Of a DNA stretch of 64,000 nucleotides, positions 35,956 through 45,091 are shown piece after piece (the first letter of the stretch is position 1; every line of letters starts with the position of its first letter). Made by a program: the position numbers and the translations under genes. The notes beneath the pieces are model-generated. The model saw nothing but the letters and a program-made list of their open reading frames with translations. It searched no databases and was not told where the DNA came from. Location of the stretch: the NCBI GenBank assembly GCA_903851385.1, contig CAINOC010000045.1, positions 62,001 through 126,000 of the forward strand, in the 5' to 3' direction. Source of the stretch: an uncultured Chlorobiaceae bacterium. GTDB lineage: Bacteria > Bacteroidota > Chlorobiia > Chlorobiales > Chlorobiaceae.

Positions 35956-37413
35956 ATTCAGCATAAATTTTGTTCCAATGTTCGGGATGCTTTGCACTGC
36001 TAAAGTTATCTGCTGAAGATCCGCAAGTTTTTTTACAATAGAGAGTCCTACTCCAACTCCTCCGGTTTGAGAGTTTCTTGACTCATCAATACGATAAAAC
36101 CTGTCAAAAATCTTCGGTATATTTTTTTCAGGAATTCCGATACCCTGATCAGCAATACAACAGGTAATATCACTTCCATTATGCTCAATGGCTATTGTTA
36201 TTGCTGAGCTGGCCGGAGAATATTTGATTGCGTTCGAAAGAAGATTCTCAAAAATCATTTCAAGCATTGCGTGGTCCGCAGCAACCCGCTCTTTTTCTCC
36301 GCCCTCCACCGTAATTAAAATATCTTTTTCAAATGCTGCAGCCTGCATTCTTCCGACAACATCGTCAATAAGCTGTGGAAGTAGTAGCTCCTCAATATTA
36401 GGACTGATTTTGTTCCCTTCATAAAGGGCAAGGACAAGAAGTTTATCGATTATTCGCCTCATCCGGTTTAATTCGATAAGGCAGAACTGGACTCTGGCCT
36501 CATAGTGCTCTATCGTTCTTGGTTTCCGTATCAGAACTTCCAGTGTTCCTTTAACGACTGAAAGCGGGGTATTGAGTTCGTGTGATGCATCAGCCGTAAA
36601 CTGCTGCTCGCGCTGGAATGCATCCTGTAAACGGTCAAGCAGCGCATTGATGGTCAGTGATAAACGATGTAATTCATCCTGATGGAGGGGAAGAGGTATC
36701 CGCTGATTAAGATTTGTCTTGGTAATTTTTTCAGCCGTCGTAATAACATCATCAATTGGCTTTATGCTTTCTCCCGCAATAAAGCGGGTGAGAACAAAAA
36801 TGGTTATAACAATAACAGGAAATGAAAAGAGAAAGACGATCTGTAATTCTTCCAGGAATGCTAACGCATTCATAAGGGAATGAGCGACAATAAGATACCC
36901 TTTTGTGACTCCATAAGGATTTACAAGGGGGACTTGCATGTGGCGTAACATCGACCCGTCAACCATACCGTTAAAGTAAATGATATCTGAGTTGCCGCCT
37001 TTAAAAATTAATGTTTTGCCGGAAAGATTTTCTGATTTCCTGAGAACCTTTCCTTGATTGTCGACCAGTTGAATAAATTCAAGATCGATATCAAAATTCA
37101 TTTGTCTTATTTTGTTTTTTTTATAATCATCGCTGTCATCATCAAATTTATTTGCGTGCGCAAGATCATTAAAATTGTGGTCTTTCAGTTTTAAACTCGA
37201 TATCTCCTCATTCATCTCATACCTCAGAGCATCATCGTTATGACTGGAAACAGCTCTATCAACCAGAAATAAAATCCCGCAGAAAATGAGCCCTATCAAG
37301 AGTGATGTTGCGACGGTATAGTGTATCGCAATACGATTACGCAAACTCATCCGGGGAAACTTATTCCGGAAAAGTCTTTTGTTTCTGGAAAGGTCTATTG
37401 GCTTACTGCTCAT
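35941..37413 (-). CDS. Membrane sensor histidine kinase with HAMP domain
   Basis: 490 residues. First helix about 30-52, a periplasmic sensor of about 135 residues, second helix about 190-212, HAMP linker, HisKA with FTADASHELNTPLSVVKGT (phospho-His), and a HATPase domain with NLLSNAIKYSP (N box), CCIADQGIGIPE (G1) and GGVGVGLSIVKKLA (G2). It overlaps the response regulator gene by 4 bp (ATGA). The partner regulator and the upstream box suggest a PmrB/QseC-like sensor; the stimulus is unknown. Confidence 0.93.
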   Translation of the reverse strand: MSSKPIDLSRNKRLFRNKFPRMSLRNRIAIHYTVATSLLIGLIFCGILFLVDRAVSSHNDDALRYEMNEEISSLKLKDHNFNDLAHANKFDDDSDDYKKNKIRQMNFDIDLEFIQLVDNQGKVLRKSENLSGKTLIFKGGNSDIIYFNGMVDGSMLRHMQVPLVNPYGVTKGYLIVAHSLMNALAFLEELQIVFLFSFPVIVITIFVLTRFIAGESIKPIDDVITTAEKITKTNLNQRIPLPLHQDELHRLSLTINALLDRLQDAFQREQQFTADASHELNTPLSVVKGTLEVLIRKPRTIEHYEARVQFCLIELNRMRRIIDKLLVLALYEGNKISPNIEELLLPQLIDDVVGRMQAAAFEKDILITVEGGEKERVAADHAMLEMIFENLLSNAIKYSPASSAITIAIEHNGSDITCCIADQGIGIPEKNIPKIFDRFYRIDESRNSQTGGVGVGLSIVKKLADLQQITLAVQSIPNIGTKFMLNFLSA

Positions 37414-38096
37414 AACAGGTCTTGTTCACGCACAACGTAACCTATACCATAGATGGTTTGAATAATCTTTCTTCCTCCCGCTTTTTCTAATTTTCTTCGT
37501 AGAAATGTAATAAAAACGTCAACCACTGAAGTGTCAGCTTCAGGCGTGATTTCCCAAACCTCCTGAAGAATGCGATTTCTTGTGCATACACTGTTCATGT
37601 TGTGAACAAGGTACTCCAGCAAGGCAAATTCTTTTGGAGTAAAGATGATTTCTTTCGAATCGAAAAATACCTGATGACTTAGGGTATTAATGGTGAGTTT
37701 GCCTGCATTGAGCGTATTATCCTCTTTCAGGCTTTTTTTGAGCTGAGCATTAATCCGGACCAGCAGTTCTTCAAATTCAAAAGGTTTTTTGATGTAGTCA
37801 TTCGCGCCGGCTTCGAAACCGATGAGAAGGTCGTCCAGATTTTTTTTTGCCGTAAGAAATATTATCGGCACTGTATTTCCTGTCTTTCGAATCTGATTGC
37901 ATACCTCAATACCACTCATAACAGGAATCATCCAATCCAGAATGATCAAGTTATAGTTATTGCTCAAAGCCAGATCCAGTCCGCTTTTCCCATCACTGGC
38001 TATATCAACGGAATATGATGCCTCTTCGAGTCCTTCTTTAAGAAAACTTGTTATTCCTGGTTCGTCATCGACGATGAGCAACTTCATATTTTTCAT
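37410..38096 (-). CDS. OmpR-family response regulator
   Basis: About 228 residues from MKNMKLLIVDDEPG (38096); the codon for MKLL at 38087 and the longer frame from 38168 are alternatives, and no strong ribosome site decides. The receiver domain has VDDE, phosphoacceptor Asp in LIILDWMIP, Thr in IFLTAK and Lys in IKKPF. The C-terminal winged helix has FTPKEFALLEYLVHN and ADTSVVDVFITFLRRKLEK. It pairs with the kinase downstream. An OmpR-type direct repeat lies upstream at 38206. Confidence 0.93.
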   Translation of the reverse strand: MKNMKLLIVDDEPGITSFLKEGLEEASYSVDIASDGKSGLDLALSNNYNLIILDWMIPVMSGIEVCNQIRKTGNTVPIIFLTAKKNLDDLLIGFEAGANDYIKKPFEFEELLVRINAQLKKSLKEDNTLNAGKLTINTLSHQVFFDSKEIIFTPKEFALLEYLVHNMNSVCTRNRILQEVWEITPEADTSVVDVFITFLRRKLEKAGGRKIIQTIYGIGYVVREQDLL

Positions 38097-38205
38097 AAGA
38101 GGTGGAGTATTCAATAAGATGATAGTTTCTGCTTTGTAACCGTTAATACCAGCTTTAAATATAATCAATAAGGGTCTGTAAAAATTACATGATTCTTGCT
38201 AAAAT

Positions 38206-38222
38206 CTTAAGTAATGCTTAAA
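38206..38222 (-). promoter_or_regulatory. Direct-repeat operator resembling a PmrA/QseB box
   Basis: On the minus strand TTTAAG-CATTA-CTTAAG, two hexamers with 11-bp spacing, about 110 bp upstream of the response regulator start. On the plus strand this is TTAAGTAATGC/TTAAAAAATGC, two 11-bp units with two differences. The pattern matches the PmrA box (CTTAAG-N5-CTTAAG) and suits autoregulation. Confidence 0.5.
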
Positions 38223-38233
38223 AAATGCTTTAC

Positions 38234-38476
38234 TCAGCCGAGTGTCAGGTATACAATCGCTGAAGCAATAATAAGCCAGACTATCCCTTGGTGTGCTGCG
38301 GGATGACAGATAGAAAATTTTTGGTAACCGTATGTGGCAAACGGATCTGTTTCAACTTCATCGTCACCAGCAACACAGGCTGCAACCAGAGCTGGATTGT
38401 CAAAAACAGCCCTGAATGCTTCGGAAATTCAATACCCAAGCTCTCGGCCTGCATGGATGAGTGGGGTCAATTTCAT
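38234..38476 (-). pseudogene. Small membrane-protein ORF interrupted by an in-frame TGA, overlapping ackA
   Basis: The ATG overlaps the ackA stop (ATGA). The frame reads MKLTPLIHAGRELGY, then TGA at 38429-38431, then continues open for 64 more codons (ISEAFRAVFDNPALVAACVA...) into a hydrophobic C-terminal helix (GIVWLIIASAIVYLTLG) before a second TGA. No ATG/GTG/TTG restarts the second part near the stop. A nonsense mutation in a small gene coupled to ackA is the simplest reading. I recognise no family, and chance openness is not excluded. Confidence 0.4.
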
Positions 38477-39678
38477 TGCGGTGACCTGTTCAATGTCTCC
38501 AGAATTCTCATTGTATGGCGGGCAATCATCAACTCCTCATTCGTCTTGATAATCCGGATATCCACTTCTCCGCTCTCAGGCGATATTATTGCTGAATGTG
38601 TACTGTTTTTCTTCTCATCAACCCTGATGCCAAGAAACTCGATGCCGGTGCAGATTCGGTTTCGGATAACAGAAGAGTGTTCACCGATTCCACCGGTAAA
38701 TACCAGGGTGTCGAGCCCTCCAAGGACAATGGAAAGAGCCCCGATATTTTTACGGGCCTGATAACAAAAAAGCTCAACAGCCTGTTTCGCCGAATCGTCA
38801 ACCTCTTCAGCCTTGAGCAGCTCACGCATATCGTCAGTGCTCCCGGAAACTCCGAGCAATCCAGACTGGCGGTTCACCATCTCTTTGATTGCCCGAGGAG
38901 TCATTTTGTTCTGCTGCAGAAGAAACAAAATCACCCCGGGATCAAGATCGCCGGTACGAGTACTCATCACCAGTCCTCCAGCCGGTGAAAACCCCATCGT
39001 GGTTTCGATGCTTTTTCCGTTTTTAACCGCAGCCATGCTGGCCCCATGACCAAGATGGGCAAGAATGATACGCTTTTCCACTGCCTGAGCACCAAGTTGA
39101 CGCTTGAGCTCAAGAAGGATGTACTCATAAGAAAGGCCATGAAACCCGTAACGCTGAACGCCTTCTTTGCGAATGGACTCAGGCAGTGCATAGAGCTTTG
39201 CAACTGCAGGCATGGTGGAGTGAAACGAAGTATCGAAGCAGGTCACCTGAAGAGTTCCGGGAAATATTCTGGCTGCATGCCTGACGGCATTGATCGCTTG
39301 AGGAAGATGCTCGGGAGCATAAGGGCTCAGGGTATCAAGCGATGCTATCAGCTCAGAAGTTACGATCTGAGGGGTGGAATAGAGAGGGCCGCCATGGACG
39401 ATGCGATGACCAATCGCATCCGGCTTGCGGCCCTCAAACTGTGACCGGATCCATGACAAGACATAATCACATGCAGCATCATGACTCTCTGCTGCGACAC
39501 TCTCACTAGAGAGAGAGAGCCCTTGATCGTCCATGACTGAAAAGGTTCCATTACGGTTACCGATTTTTGTCAGTGAACCGGAAAAAACGAGGTGTTCAGT
39601 TTCACCGATTTCAAACAGTGCGAACTTTATGCTTGACGAACCTATATTGAAGGCTATAATTTTTTTTGACAACTGCAT
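38473..39678 (-). CDS. ackA: Acetate kinase
   Basis: 401 residues. It interconverts acetate and acetyl phosphate with ATP. Seen: NIGSSSIKFALF at the N-terminus, GHRIVHGGPL, CFDTSFHSTMP, RYGFHGLSYEY, AHLGHGASMAAVKNGKS and TGGIGEHSSVIRNRIC. Ser-Ser replaces the more usual NxGSSSxK Asn-Cys spacing only trivially, so all catalytic residues look intact. No phosphate acetyltransferase gene lies next to it in this window. Confidence 0.95.
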   Translation of the reverse strand: MQLSKKIIAFNIGSSSIKFALFEIGETEHLVFSGSLTKIGNRNGTFSVMDDQGLSLSSESVAAESHDAACDYVLSWIRSQFEGRKPDAIGHRIVHGGPLYSTPQIVTSELIASLDTLSPYAPEHLPQAINAVRHAARIFPGTLQVTCFDTSFHSTMPAVAKLYALPESIRKEGVQRYGFHGLSYEYILLELKRQLGAQAVEKRIILAHLGHGASMAAVKNGKSIETTMGFSPAGGLVMSTRTGDLDPGVILFLLQQNKMTPRAIKEMVNRQSGLLGVSGSTDDMRELLKAEEVDDSAKQAVELFCYQARKNIGALSIVLGGLDTLVFTGGIGEHSSVIRNRICTGIEFLGIRVDEKKNSTHSAIISPESGEVDIRIIKTNEELMIARHTMRILETLNRSPQ

Positions 39679-39718
39679 AGAAGGTTAAACATAGTTGCTT
39701 TTTTTTGCGGCCCCCGGC

Positions 39719-42265
39719 TCACACTTTATTGATGAGTAGCCGGTAAAACCAACGCTTTGTTATCTCTGCCGAGATCATGTAAACGCCGACAATCAACAGC
39801 ATCCACAAATAGAATGCGACAGGTAACCTTGTAAATCCGAATATTGGAGCCAACGGAGAAACAGGTAGTGCGAGGACGACCAAAACCACCAAAACAGTTG
39901 CTATGGTCAGGTACCTGCCGGGAAGACTTTTGAAAAAAGGCAGGCGGGTTCGAATCACCAGAACGATAAGCGATGCTGAGATAACTGACTCCACAAACCA
40001 GCCTGTTTGAAAGAGGTTTTCTTGAGCATGGAGAATGAAGAGCAATACACCAAACGTTACAAAGTCGAACACGGAGCTGAGCGCTCCAAAGGTAAGCATA
40101 TAACGCTGGATAAATCGAATATTCCATCGATGCGGGTGCTCAATGTTTATGGCATCCACCCGATCACTCGCTATGGTCATTTCAGGAAAATCGGTCAGTA
40201 GATTGGTGAGCAGTATCTGCTTTGGAAGCAGCGGCAGGAAAGGGAGAAAAAGAGATGCGCCAGCCATACTGAACATATTGCCGAAATTGGCGCTTGTGGC
40301 CATAAAGACATACTTCATGGTATTGGCAAAGGTTTTTCTTCCCTCTATAATACCCTGTACCAGCACCTTCAGATCTTTGTTCAGCAGCACAATATCTGCA
40401 GCTTCTTTGGCGACATCAACAGCAGTGTCCACTGAAATGCCTACATCAGCATCATGGAGAGCCGATGCGTCGTTAATCCCGTCGCCCATAAACCCGACAA
40501 CATTTCCGCCTTTTTTAAGGGCAATAATGATTCGTTCTTTCTGGTTAGGTTCCACTTCTGCAAAAATATCAGTGTGCACAGACTTCCTCAGCAATGCAGC
40601 GTCATTCATCCTCCGCATCCCGGAACCGGTAAGAATAACAGGTTTCTCGATGCCAATCTGTCTGCCAAGACTTTCTGCAACCAAAGCATTGTCACCGGTA
40701 ATAATTTTTAGCTGCACCCCTAGTCTTTTAAGCTCCTTAATGGTTTCCTGAACATGTGGTTTCGGAGGGTCAAAAAAGGTGACAAATCCGAGGAAGATCA
40801 TCTCTTTTTCATCCTGGCGGGTAAAGTTCTGCTCACTATTCCCGGCTTTGTAGGCAACACCGAGCGTTCTGTACCCTTCTTCGCTGAGCTTCGTATAGCG
40901 AGCCATTATCTCAGACCGTTTTTCATCCAGAGCGACCGCATTTCCGTCTTCAGTTTCGGCGAGTGTGCAAACTTCAATGACCTGTTTAAGGGCCCCTTTG
41001 GTAATCACAATATTTTGTGATCCATTACGGATCTGCACCGTCAGACGTTTTCGAATAAAATCATACGGAACTTCGCTTTGTACCGTAAAAGAGACGAGTG
41101 CATCTGGGCGACTGCTGACAATCGAAGCATCAATCGGGTTATGGAATCCTTGTTGCAGTGACGCATTAAGCCATGCATACTCCAATACTTTGTCCGATGG
41201 TTCTCCTGAAACTGATAATGCGGCATTCAATTGTACTTTTCCCTCTGTAATGGTGCCGGTTTTGTCTGAACAGAGGATGTTCATGCTGCCAAAGTTTTCG
41301 ATTGAGGAGAGGCGCTTGACGATGACCTGCTTGCCGGCCATATTGCGGGCGCCGGATGCCAGATTGACCGTAATGATTGCCGGGAGTAACTGCGGGGTAA
41401 GACCAACAGCTAAAGCAAGTGAAAAAAGGAAGGAGTCAAGAACCGGTTTGTGGAGAAAGACATTGGTGGCAAAAATAATGAGCATAAAAAGCAGGGTAAT
41501 CTCCATAAGCATATACCCGAACCGGCGGACCCCACGTTCAAAATCGGTTTCAGGCGGTTTCAATCTCAAACTGTCAGAAATTTTACCAAATTCCGTTTCT
41601 CGGGCGGTTTTCATAACCAGCACTTTGGCTCTGCCGCTGATGACATGTGCTCCCATAAGAACCGTGTTGATTCGCTTGGCCAGGGGTGTATCTGCGGGTA
41701 AAACAGTAACGGTTTTTTCTACTGGGTATGTCTCGCCGGTAAAAACAGCTTCATCAACAAACAACTCTTTTGAATCAAGCAGCAGGCTGTCACCGGGGAT
41801 CAAATCACCGGCCGTAAGTAAAACAACATCTCCTTTCACGACCTCTTCGACATGAATCTCTTTTTCATGCCCGTCACGCAAGACACGGCAATTTATCTGC
41901 ACCATTTTCATCAGCTTGTCGAGAGCGTTTGCCGCACCTTTCTCCTGCCACCAGCCAAGAAGGCCGCTGACGAGAACAATGATCAAAATGATGATGGCGT
42001 CTGTATTGTCCTTCAAGGCAAGCGAAAGCATTGCAGCGGCGATAAGCAGTAAAGTAATCGGACTTTTGAACTGAAGAAGGAACAGCGTGACAGCAGATGT
42101 TTTCGCCCCCCCTTTCAAGGAGTTTGGTCCGTCCTGCTTTAATCTTTCCTGAGCAGTTTTTTCCGATAAACCCTGTTCGTCACTGCTGACTTTGTTGATA
42201 GCATCTGAAGTGCTGAAATTCCAGAAGCTATCTATTGGGGACTGATGGTATGGCAGGGTTTTCAT
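39719..42265 (-). CDS. mgtA: Magnesium-transporting P-type ATPase (MgtA/MgtB type)
   Basis: 848 residues, type IIIB P-ATPase. Phosphorylation motif LCSDKTGTITEG, TGET in the actuator domain (VFTGETYPVEK), hinge GFMGDGINDASALHDADVGISVD, and about ten membrane helices. The N-terminus (IDSFWNFSTSDAINKV...GLSEKTAQERLKQDGPNSL) is of the MgtA kind. It imports Mg2+ across the inner membrane. I see no clear Mg-sensing leader in the 30-bp gap upstream, which ends in the next gene. Confidence 0.95.
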   Translation of the reverse strand: MKTLPYHQSPIDSFWNFSTSDAINKVSSDEQGLSEKTAQERLKQDGPNSLKGGAKTSAVTLFLLQFKSPITLLLIAAAMLSLALKDNTDAIIILIIVLVSGLLGWWQEKGAANALDKLMKMVQINCRVLRDGHEKEIHVEEVVKGDVVLLTAGDLIPGDSLLLDSKELFVDEAVFTGETYPVEKTVTVLPADTPLAKRINTVLMGAHVISGRAKVLVMKTARETEFGKISDSLRLKPPETDFERGVRRFGYMLMEITLLFMLIIFATNVFLHKPVLDSFLFSLALAVGLTPQLLPAIITVNLASGARNMAGKQVIVKRLSSIENFGSMNILCSDKTGTITEGKVQLNAALSVSGEPSDKVLEYAWLNASLQQGFHNPIDASIVSSRPDALVSFTVQSEVPYDFIRKRLTVQIRNGSQNIVITKGALKQVIEVCTLAETEDGNAVALDEKRSEIMARYTKLSEEGYRTLGVAYKAGNSEQNFTRQDEKEMIFLGFVTFFDPPKPHVQETIKELKRLGVQLKIITGDNALVAESLGRQIGIEKPVILTGSGMRRMNDAALLRKSVHTDIFAEVEPNQKERIIIALKKGGNVVGFMGDGINDASALHDADVGISVDTAVDVAKEAADIVLLNKDLKVLVQGIIEGRKTFANTMKYVFMATSANFGNMFSMAGASLFLPFLPLLPKQILLTNLLTDFPEMTIASDRVDAINIEHPHRWNIRFIQRYMLTFGALSSVFDFVTFGVLLFILHAQENLFQTGWFVESVISASLIVLVIRTRLPFFKSLPGRYLTIATVLVVLVVLALPVSPLAPIFGFTRLPVAFYLWMLLIVGVYMISAEITKRWFYRLLINKV

Positions 42266-42294
42266 TGGGTATGTTGTCCATTTCTACCTGTTTT

Positions 42295-42906
42295 TCAGCG
42301 TCCGCGGCCACCACCGCGCCCATCGCCTGGAGGATGACTGTCACCACCGCCGCGAATGTTCCCTGGGCCGCGGATATCTCCACCATTTTGTCCGTCTCCC
42401 CGATTTCTGCCATCATCATCATTTCGACTTTGACGGCTCCTCGTCCCGCGAGCATCAAACAAACCTTGGCGGTTATTGATGTGTGTCTCTTTTTGGCTTC
42501 TGCGATCATGTTGATCTCTATTCAGCCAGTACTGCCGGTCATGCTTTCCATACTCGATATCACGGAATCTTCTTATATCCGTAATACGATGTCCTCTCAG
42601 CAAGGGAGGAAGACTCTCCCCTATGGTGACGATCCATGGCCCATCGTAAAACGAAGAACTGTACCAAAAGCCGTTATCGTACAGGTAGTAGTAATTGTCG
42701 TAATAGATGAAATCATAAGGGCTTTCTACAGCTACTGAATATCCAAGCTCCGGTACATAGATAAATGTAGGAGGTGAATCTATATAAAAAGAGGGCCTGT
42801 TCCCCAGAGCGAGGAAAGGCCCATTGATTTCTGCACAGGCAATATTCGGACTGCTTCCAAGAATCATTCCCGTAACTCCAACTGCGATCAAAAAATATTT
42901 CTTCAT
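42295..42906 (-). CDS. Exported protein with Arg/Gly/Asp-rich tail, unknown function
   Basis: 203 residues from MKKYFLIAVGVTGMILG (42906), which starts a signal peptide (cut near ACA, about residue 25). The middle is aromatic-rich (YDFIYYDNYYYLYDNGFWYSSSFYDGPW). The C-terminal 60 residues are a low-complexity Arg/Gly/Asp/His tail ending GRGGGRGR, probably disordered. The FWYSSSFYDGPW region recalls small periplasmic proteins with YxWGxW-like repeats, but I cannot name a family. It lies directly upstream of mgtA on the same strand. Confidence 0.7.
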   Translation of the reverse strand: MKKYFLIAVGVTGMILGSSPNIACAEINGPFLALGNRPSFYIDSPPTFIYVPELGYSVAVESPYDFIYYDNYYYLYDNGFWYSSSFYDGPWIVTIGESLPPLLRGHRITDIRRFRDIEYGKHDRQYWLNRDQHDRRSQKETHINNRQGLFDARGTRSRQSRNDDDGRNRGDGQNGGDIRGPGNIRGGGDSHPPGDGRGGGRGR

Positions 42907-43018
42907 GGTCCCACTTTTGTGAGCTGACAACAAAACCACAAGATTACCACTCCATTCATCACAATGGAAAGACGAGATTAAAAGTTGCCTTGGATGGGGA
43001 AAGATGAGCAGGGAATGG

Positions 43019-43471
43019 TCAATTGTTATGATCTATGTCACTTCGTTTAAGCATAAAGGCCATATAGAGGACAACAGTGAGGTTGATGGATGCGAAGCAT
43101 ATTTTGAGCCATGTAAAACCGTTTGCAAGTTCATAGAGCTCAATCGGCAGATAAATCCCCCCGCTTAACAAAGCAAACCATTCAGACCATCGTTTTTCGA
43201 ACCAGAGACCAAAGCCCTCAACAAAGCGCATTGAAGCATACAGCAATGCAAAAAGTGCAAGAGTACGAAGCCTGCCATCATTCAGATTGCTGGCTGCGGC
43301 TATAAATATTTTTGGAATGTGTTTTGCTGGGTTGAGATGCAGATGACCGACCATTTGCTCGGCAACCACCTGGATATTCTGATGCATCAGTGAAAATGCT
43401 GCTAAACCGGTCAGCAGCACCAGTACGCCCTTGAGGGTTTCAAAGAGAGCGATAACCTTGAGGCCGCTCAT
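43019..43471 (-). CDS. DUF2127 family membrane protein
   Basis: 150 residues with four membrane segments (about 5-26, 68-87, 95-113, 120-140). The start GLKVIALFETLKGVLVLLTG and the stretch RTLALFALLYASMRFVEGFGLWFEKRWSEWFAL are typical of DUF2127, a family of unknown function. It stands alone between two other unknown genes. Confidence 0.85.
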   Translation of the reverse strand: MSGLKVIALFETLKGVLVLLTGLAAFSLMHQNIQVVAEQMVGHLHLNPAKHIPKIFIAAASNLNDGRLRTLALFALLYASMRFVEGFGLWFEKRWSEWFALLSGGIYLPIELYELANGFTWLKICFASINLTVVLYMAFMLKRSDIDHNN

Positions 43472-43507
43472 CTGTTTCCTGAGAGGTGTATCCGTAAAAA
43501 TAATCGC

Positions 43508-44233
43508 TTAAATAAGGGTTTTAATTGCCTTCTTTTCCGGTTCACCCGCTATTGACCATTTAATTGCGTCTTCGTGCAGCGATGCGTAGAAGGTATGATA
43601 CTGTGCATACGAAATCAGGGCTGTTATAGCAACAGAGCCTATAAGTTTTTCGAAAATAGTGAATAGCCACATTTGAGCCTGGTTGCCTGGATCTCGGAAT
43701 GGCCAGGGATAGGTGGCAATCAGTAAAATAACAAAGACTGCAAAGCCAATAACCCCAATAGTATACTCAACCTTCTTCTGTTTTCTGGCATAGGAAAGCC
43801 TCTCTTTTTTAGACGCAAGTATTTTACCCTCAATGATAGGATCTTTTCGGTTGCGTTCAACAAGCTGGACAGGCGTTTCATAAAAGGTGATCTTTTTCTG
43901 CATTTGAGCGGCGTGCTTAATGCACTTATGAACAAAAACTTGGCAATCAAGCTGCAGGAGAGAGAGGTTCGGGTTAAGAAGTCGAAGAACCCATGCTTTA
44001 TTCTCAAACGATAAAGTCCCTCGGGTCTCCGTTACGGCACTTAAAAGGACAAATTTTTTACTTCCGATAAAAAGCGGGATGTCACTCTCTTTGACAGAAG
44101 CCTTCATCTCCGTAATAATGTTTTCCGCATCACTGGATTTTTGGTCAAAGGTTGGCCACCATTGATTCCCTTTAAGAATTATAATGAGAGACTCATCTTC
44201 AAAGTCACTTGTAAATATGATTTTAGCATGCAT
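43508..44233 (-). CDS. Hypothetical protein with two C-terminal membrane helices
   Basis: 241 residues, unrecognised. The N-terminal 150 residues are soluble, mixed alpha/beta, with no clear motif. Two membrane helices follow (about 158-177 and 190-212) and then a 30-residue cytoplasmic tail. The layout suggests a membrane-tethered cytoplasmic domain. There is no conserved neighbour; the gap to thiF (44234-44341) holds nothing visible. Confidence 0.65.
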   Translation of the reverse strand: MHAKIIFTSDFEDESLIIILKGNQWWPTFDQKSSDAENIITEMKASVKESDIPLFIGSKKFVLLSAVTETRGTLSFENKAWVLRLLNPNLSLLQLDCQVFVHKCIKHAAQMQKKITFYETPVQLVERNRKDPIIEGKILASKKERLSYARKQKKVEYTIGVIGFAVFVILLIATYPWPFRDPGNQAQMWLFTIFEKLIGSVAITALISYAQYHTFYASLHEDAIKWSIAGEPEKKAIKTLI

Positions 44234-44341
44234 TGCTATCCCGGAAAAATTTCTTTAAAATGTGCTAATCCTAATAATATACCTCAAGAGTTCCTCTGCC
44301 AGAAAGTCATTTTCTGTCGGGATGACACCTGGGTACAACCA

Positions 44342-45091
44342 TTATGCATTATGAGTGCTGCAGAGTGGGCAGTGGGGATCTTTTGTTACCGGGACTTTTC
44401 TGATTTCTGTGGACAGGGCATCGTAGGTTAACAGGGTATTAGTCAGGGGGGTTCCGATGGAGAGAAGGAATTTTATGGCTTCGATGGCTTGCATTGAGCC
44501 TATTACTCCAGGGAGCGCTCCGATTGGCCCTGAGGGAGTGGTGGCTGCAGGGATTCCTCCTTCATGGAAAACGCAGTGGTAGCAGGCGGTTTTTCCGGGA
44601 TGGACGGTAATGGTTTGGCCGTAAAATTGCTTGATGCCTGCATGGGAGTATGGTTTTGAAGCCAAGTGGCATGCTTTTGCTATCAGGAATTTAGACTCGA
44701 AGTTATCTGTCGCATCAATGACGAAGTCATAAAGGGCAAGGATGTCCTGTGCGTTTTCGAGGGTAAGCCGGAATGGATAGAGGTTAAGTTTGATGGCGGG
44801 ATCGAGGGCACGGAGTCTTGTTTCTGCGGAGTTGACTTTTTTCTCACCGATTGCTTCAGTGGTATGCAGAATCTGGCGCTGGAGGTTGCTTCGATCCACG
44901 GTGTCTCCATCCATAAGGCCGATCGTGCCGATGCCGGCAGCTGCAAGATAAAAGGCAGCAGGGGAGCCGAGCCCTCCTGCACCGACTACGATCACTTTTG
45001 ACTCAAGAAGTCTTTCCTGTCCTTCTACACCGATTTCTTTCAGTGTCAGGTGGCGGGCATAGCGCTCCTGCTGCTTGTCGTTCAAAGGCAT
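44342..45091 (-). CDS. thiF: ThiF/MoeB family adenylyltransferase for sulfur-carrier protein ThiS
   Basis: 249 residues. E1-like enzyme that adenylates the C-terminal Gly of ThiS. ATP site VVGAGGLGSPAAFYLAAAGIG, RQILHTTEAIGEKK, DATDNFESKFLI, and zinc ligands CYHC and CPLC (last 10 residues). The location at the end of thiS-G-H-F supports ThiF over MoeB, but one enzyme may serve both. It overlaps thiH by 10 bp. Confidence 0.92.
   Translation of the reverse strand: MPLNDKQQERYARHLTLKEIGVEGQERLLESKVIVVGAGGLGSPAAFYLAAAGIGTIGLMDGDTVDRSNLQRQILHTTEAIGEKKVNSAETRLRALDPAIKLNLYPFRLTLENAQDILALYDFVIDATDNFESKFLIAKACHLASKPYSHAGIKQFYGQTITVHPGKTACYHCVFHEGGIPAATTPSGPIGALPGVIGSMQAIEAIKFLLSIGTPLTNTLLTYDALSTEIRKVPVTKDPHCPLCSTHNA

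Noticed and set aside
38429-38431. Selenocysteine at the in-frame TGA behind ackA
   Set aside because: No SECIS-like hairpin is evident directly after the TGA, and the residue context matches no known selenoprotein; a nonsense mutation or chance frame is simpler.
40143-40751. A 202-residue plus-strand frame opposite mgtA
   Set aside because: Antisense to the P-ATPase core; composition rich in Ser/Ile/Pro as expected of a shadow frame.
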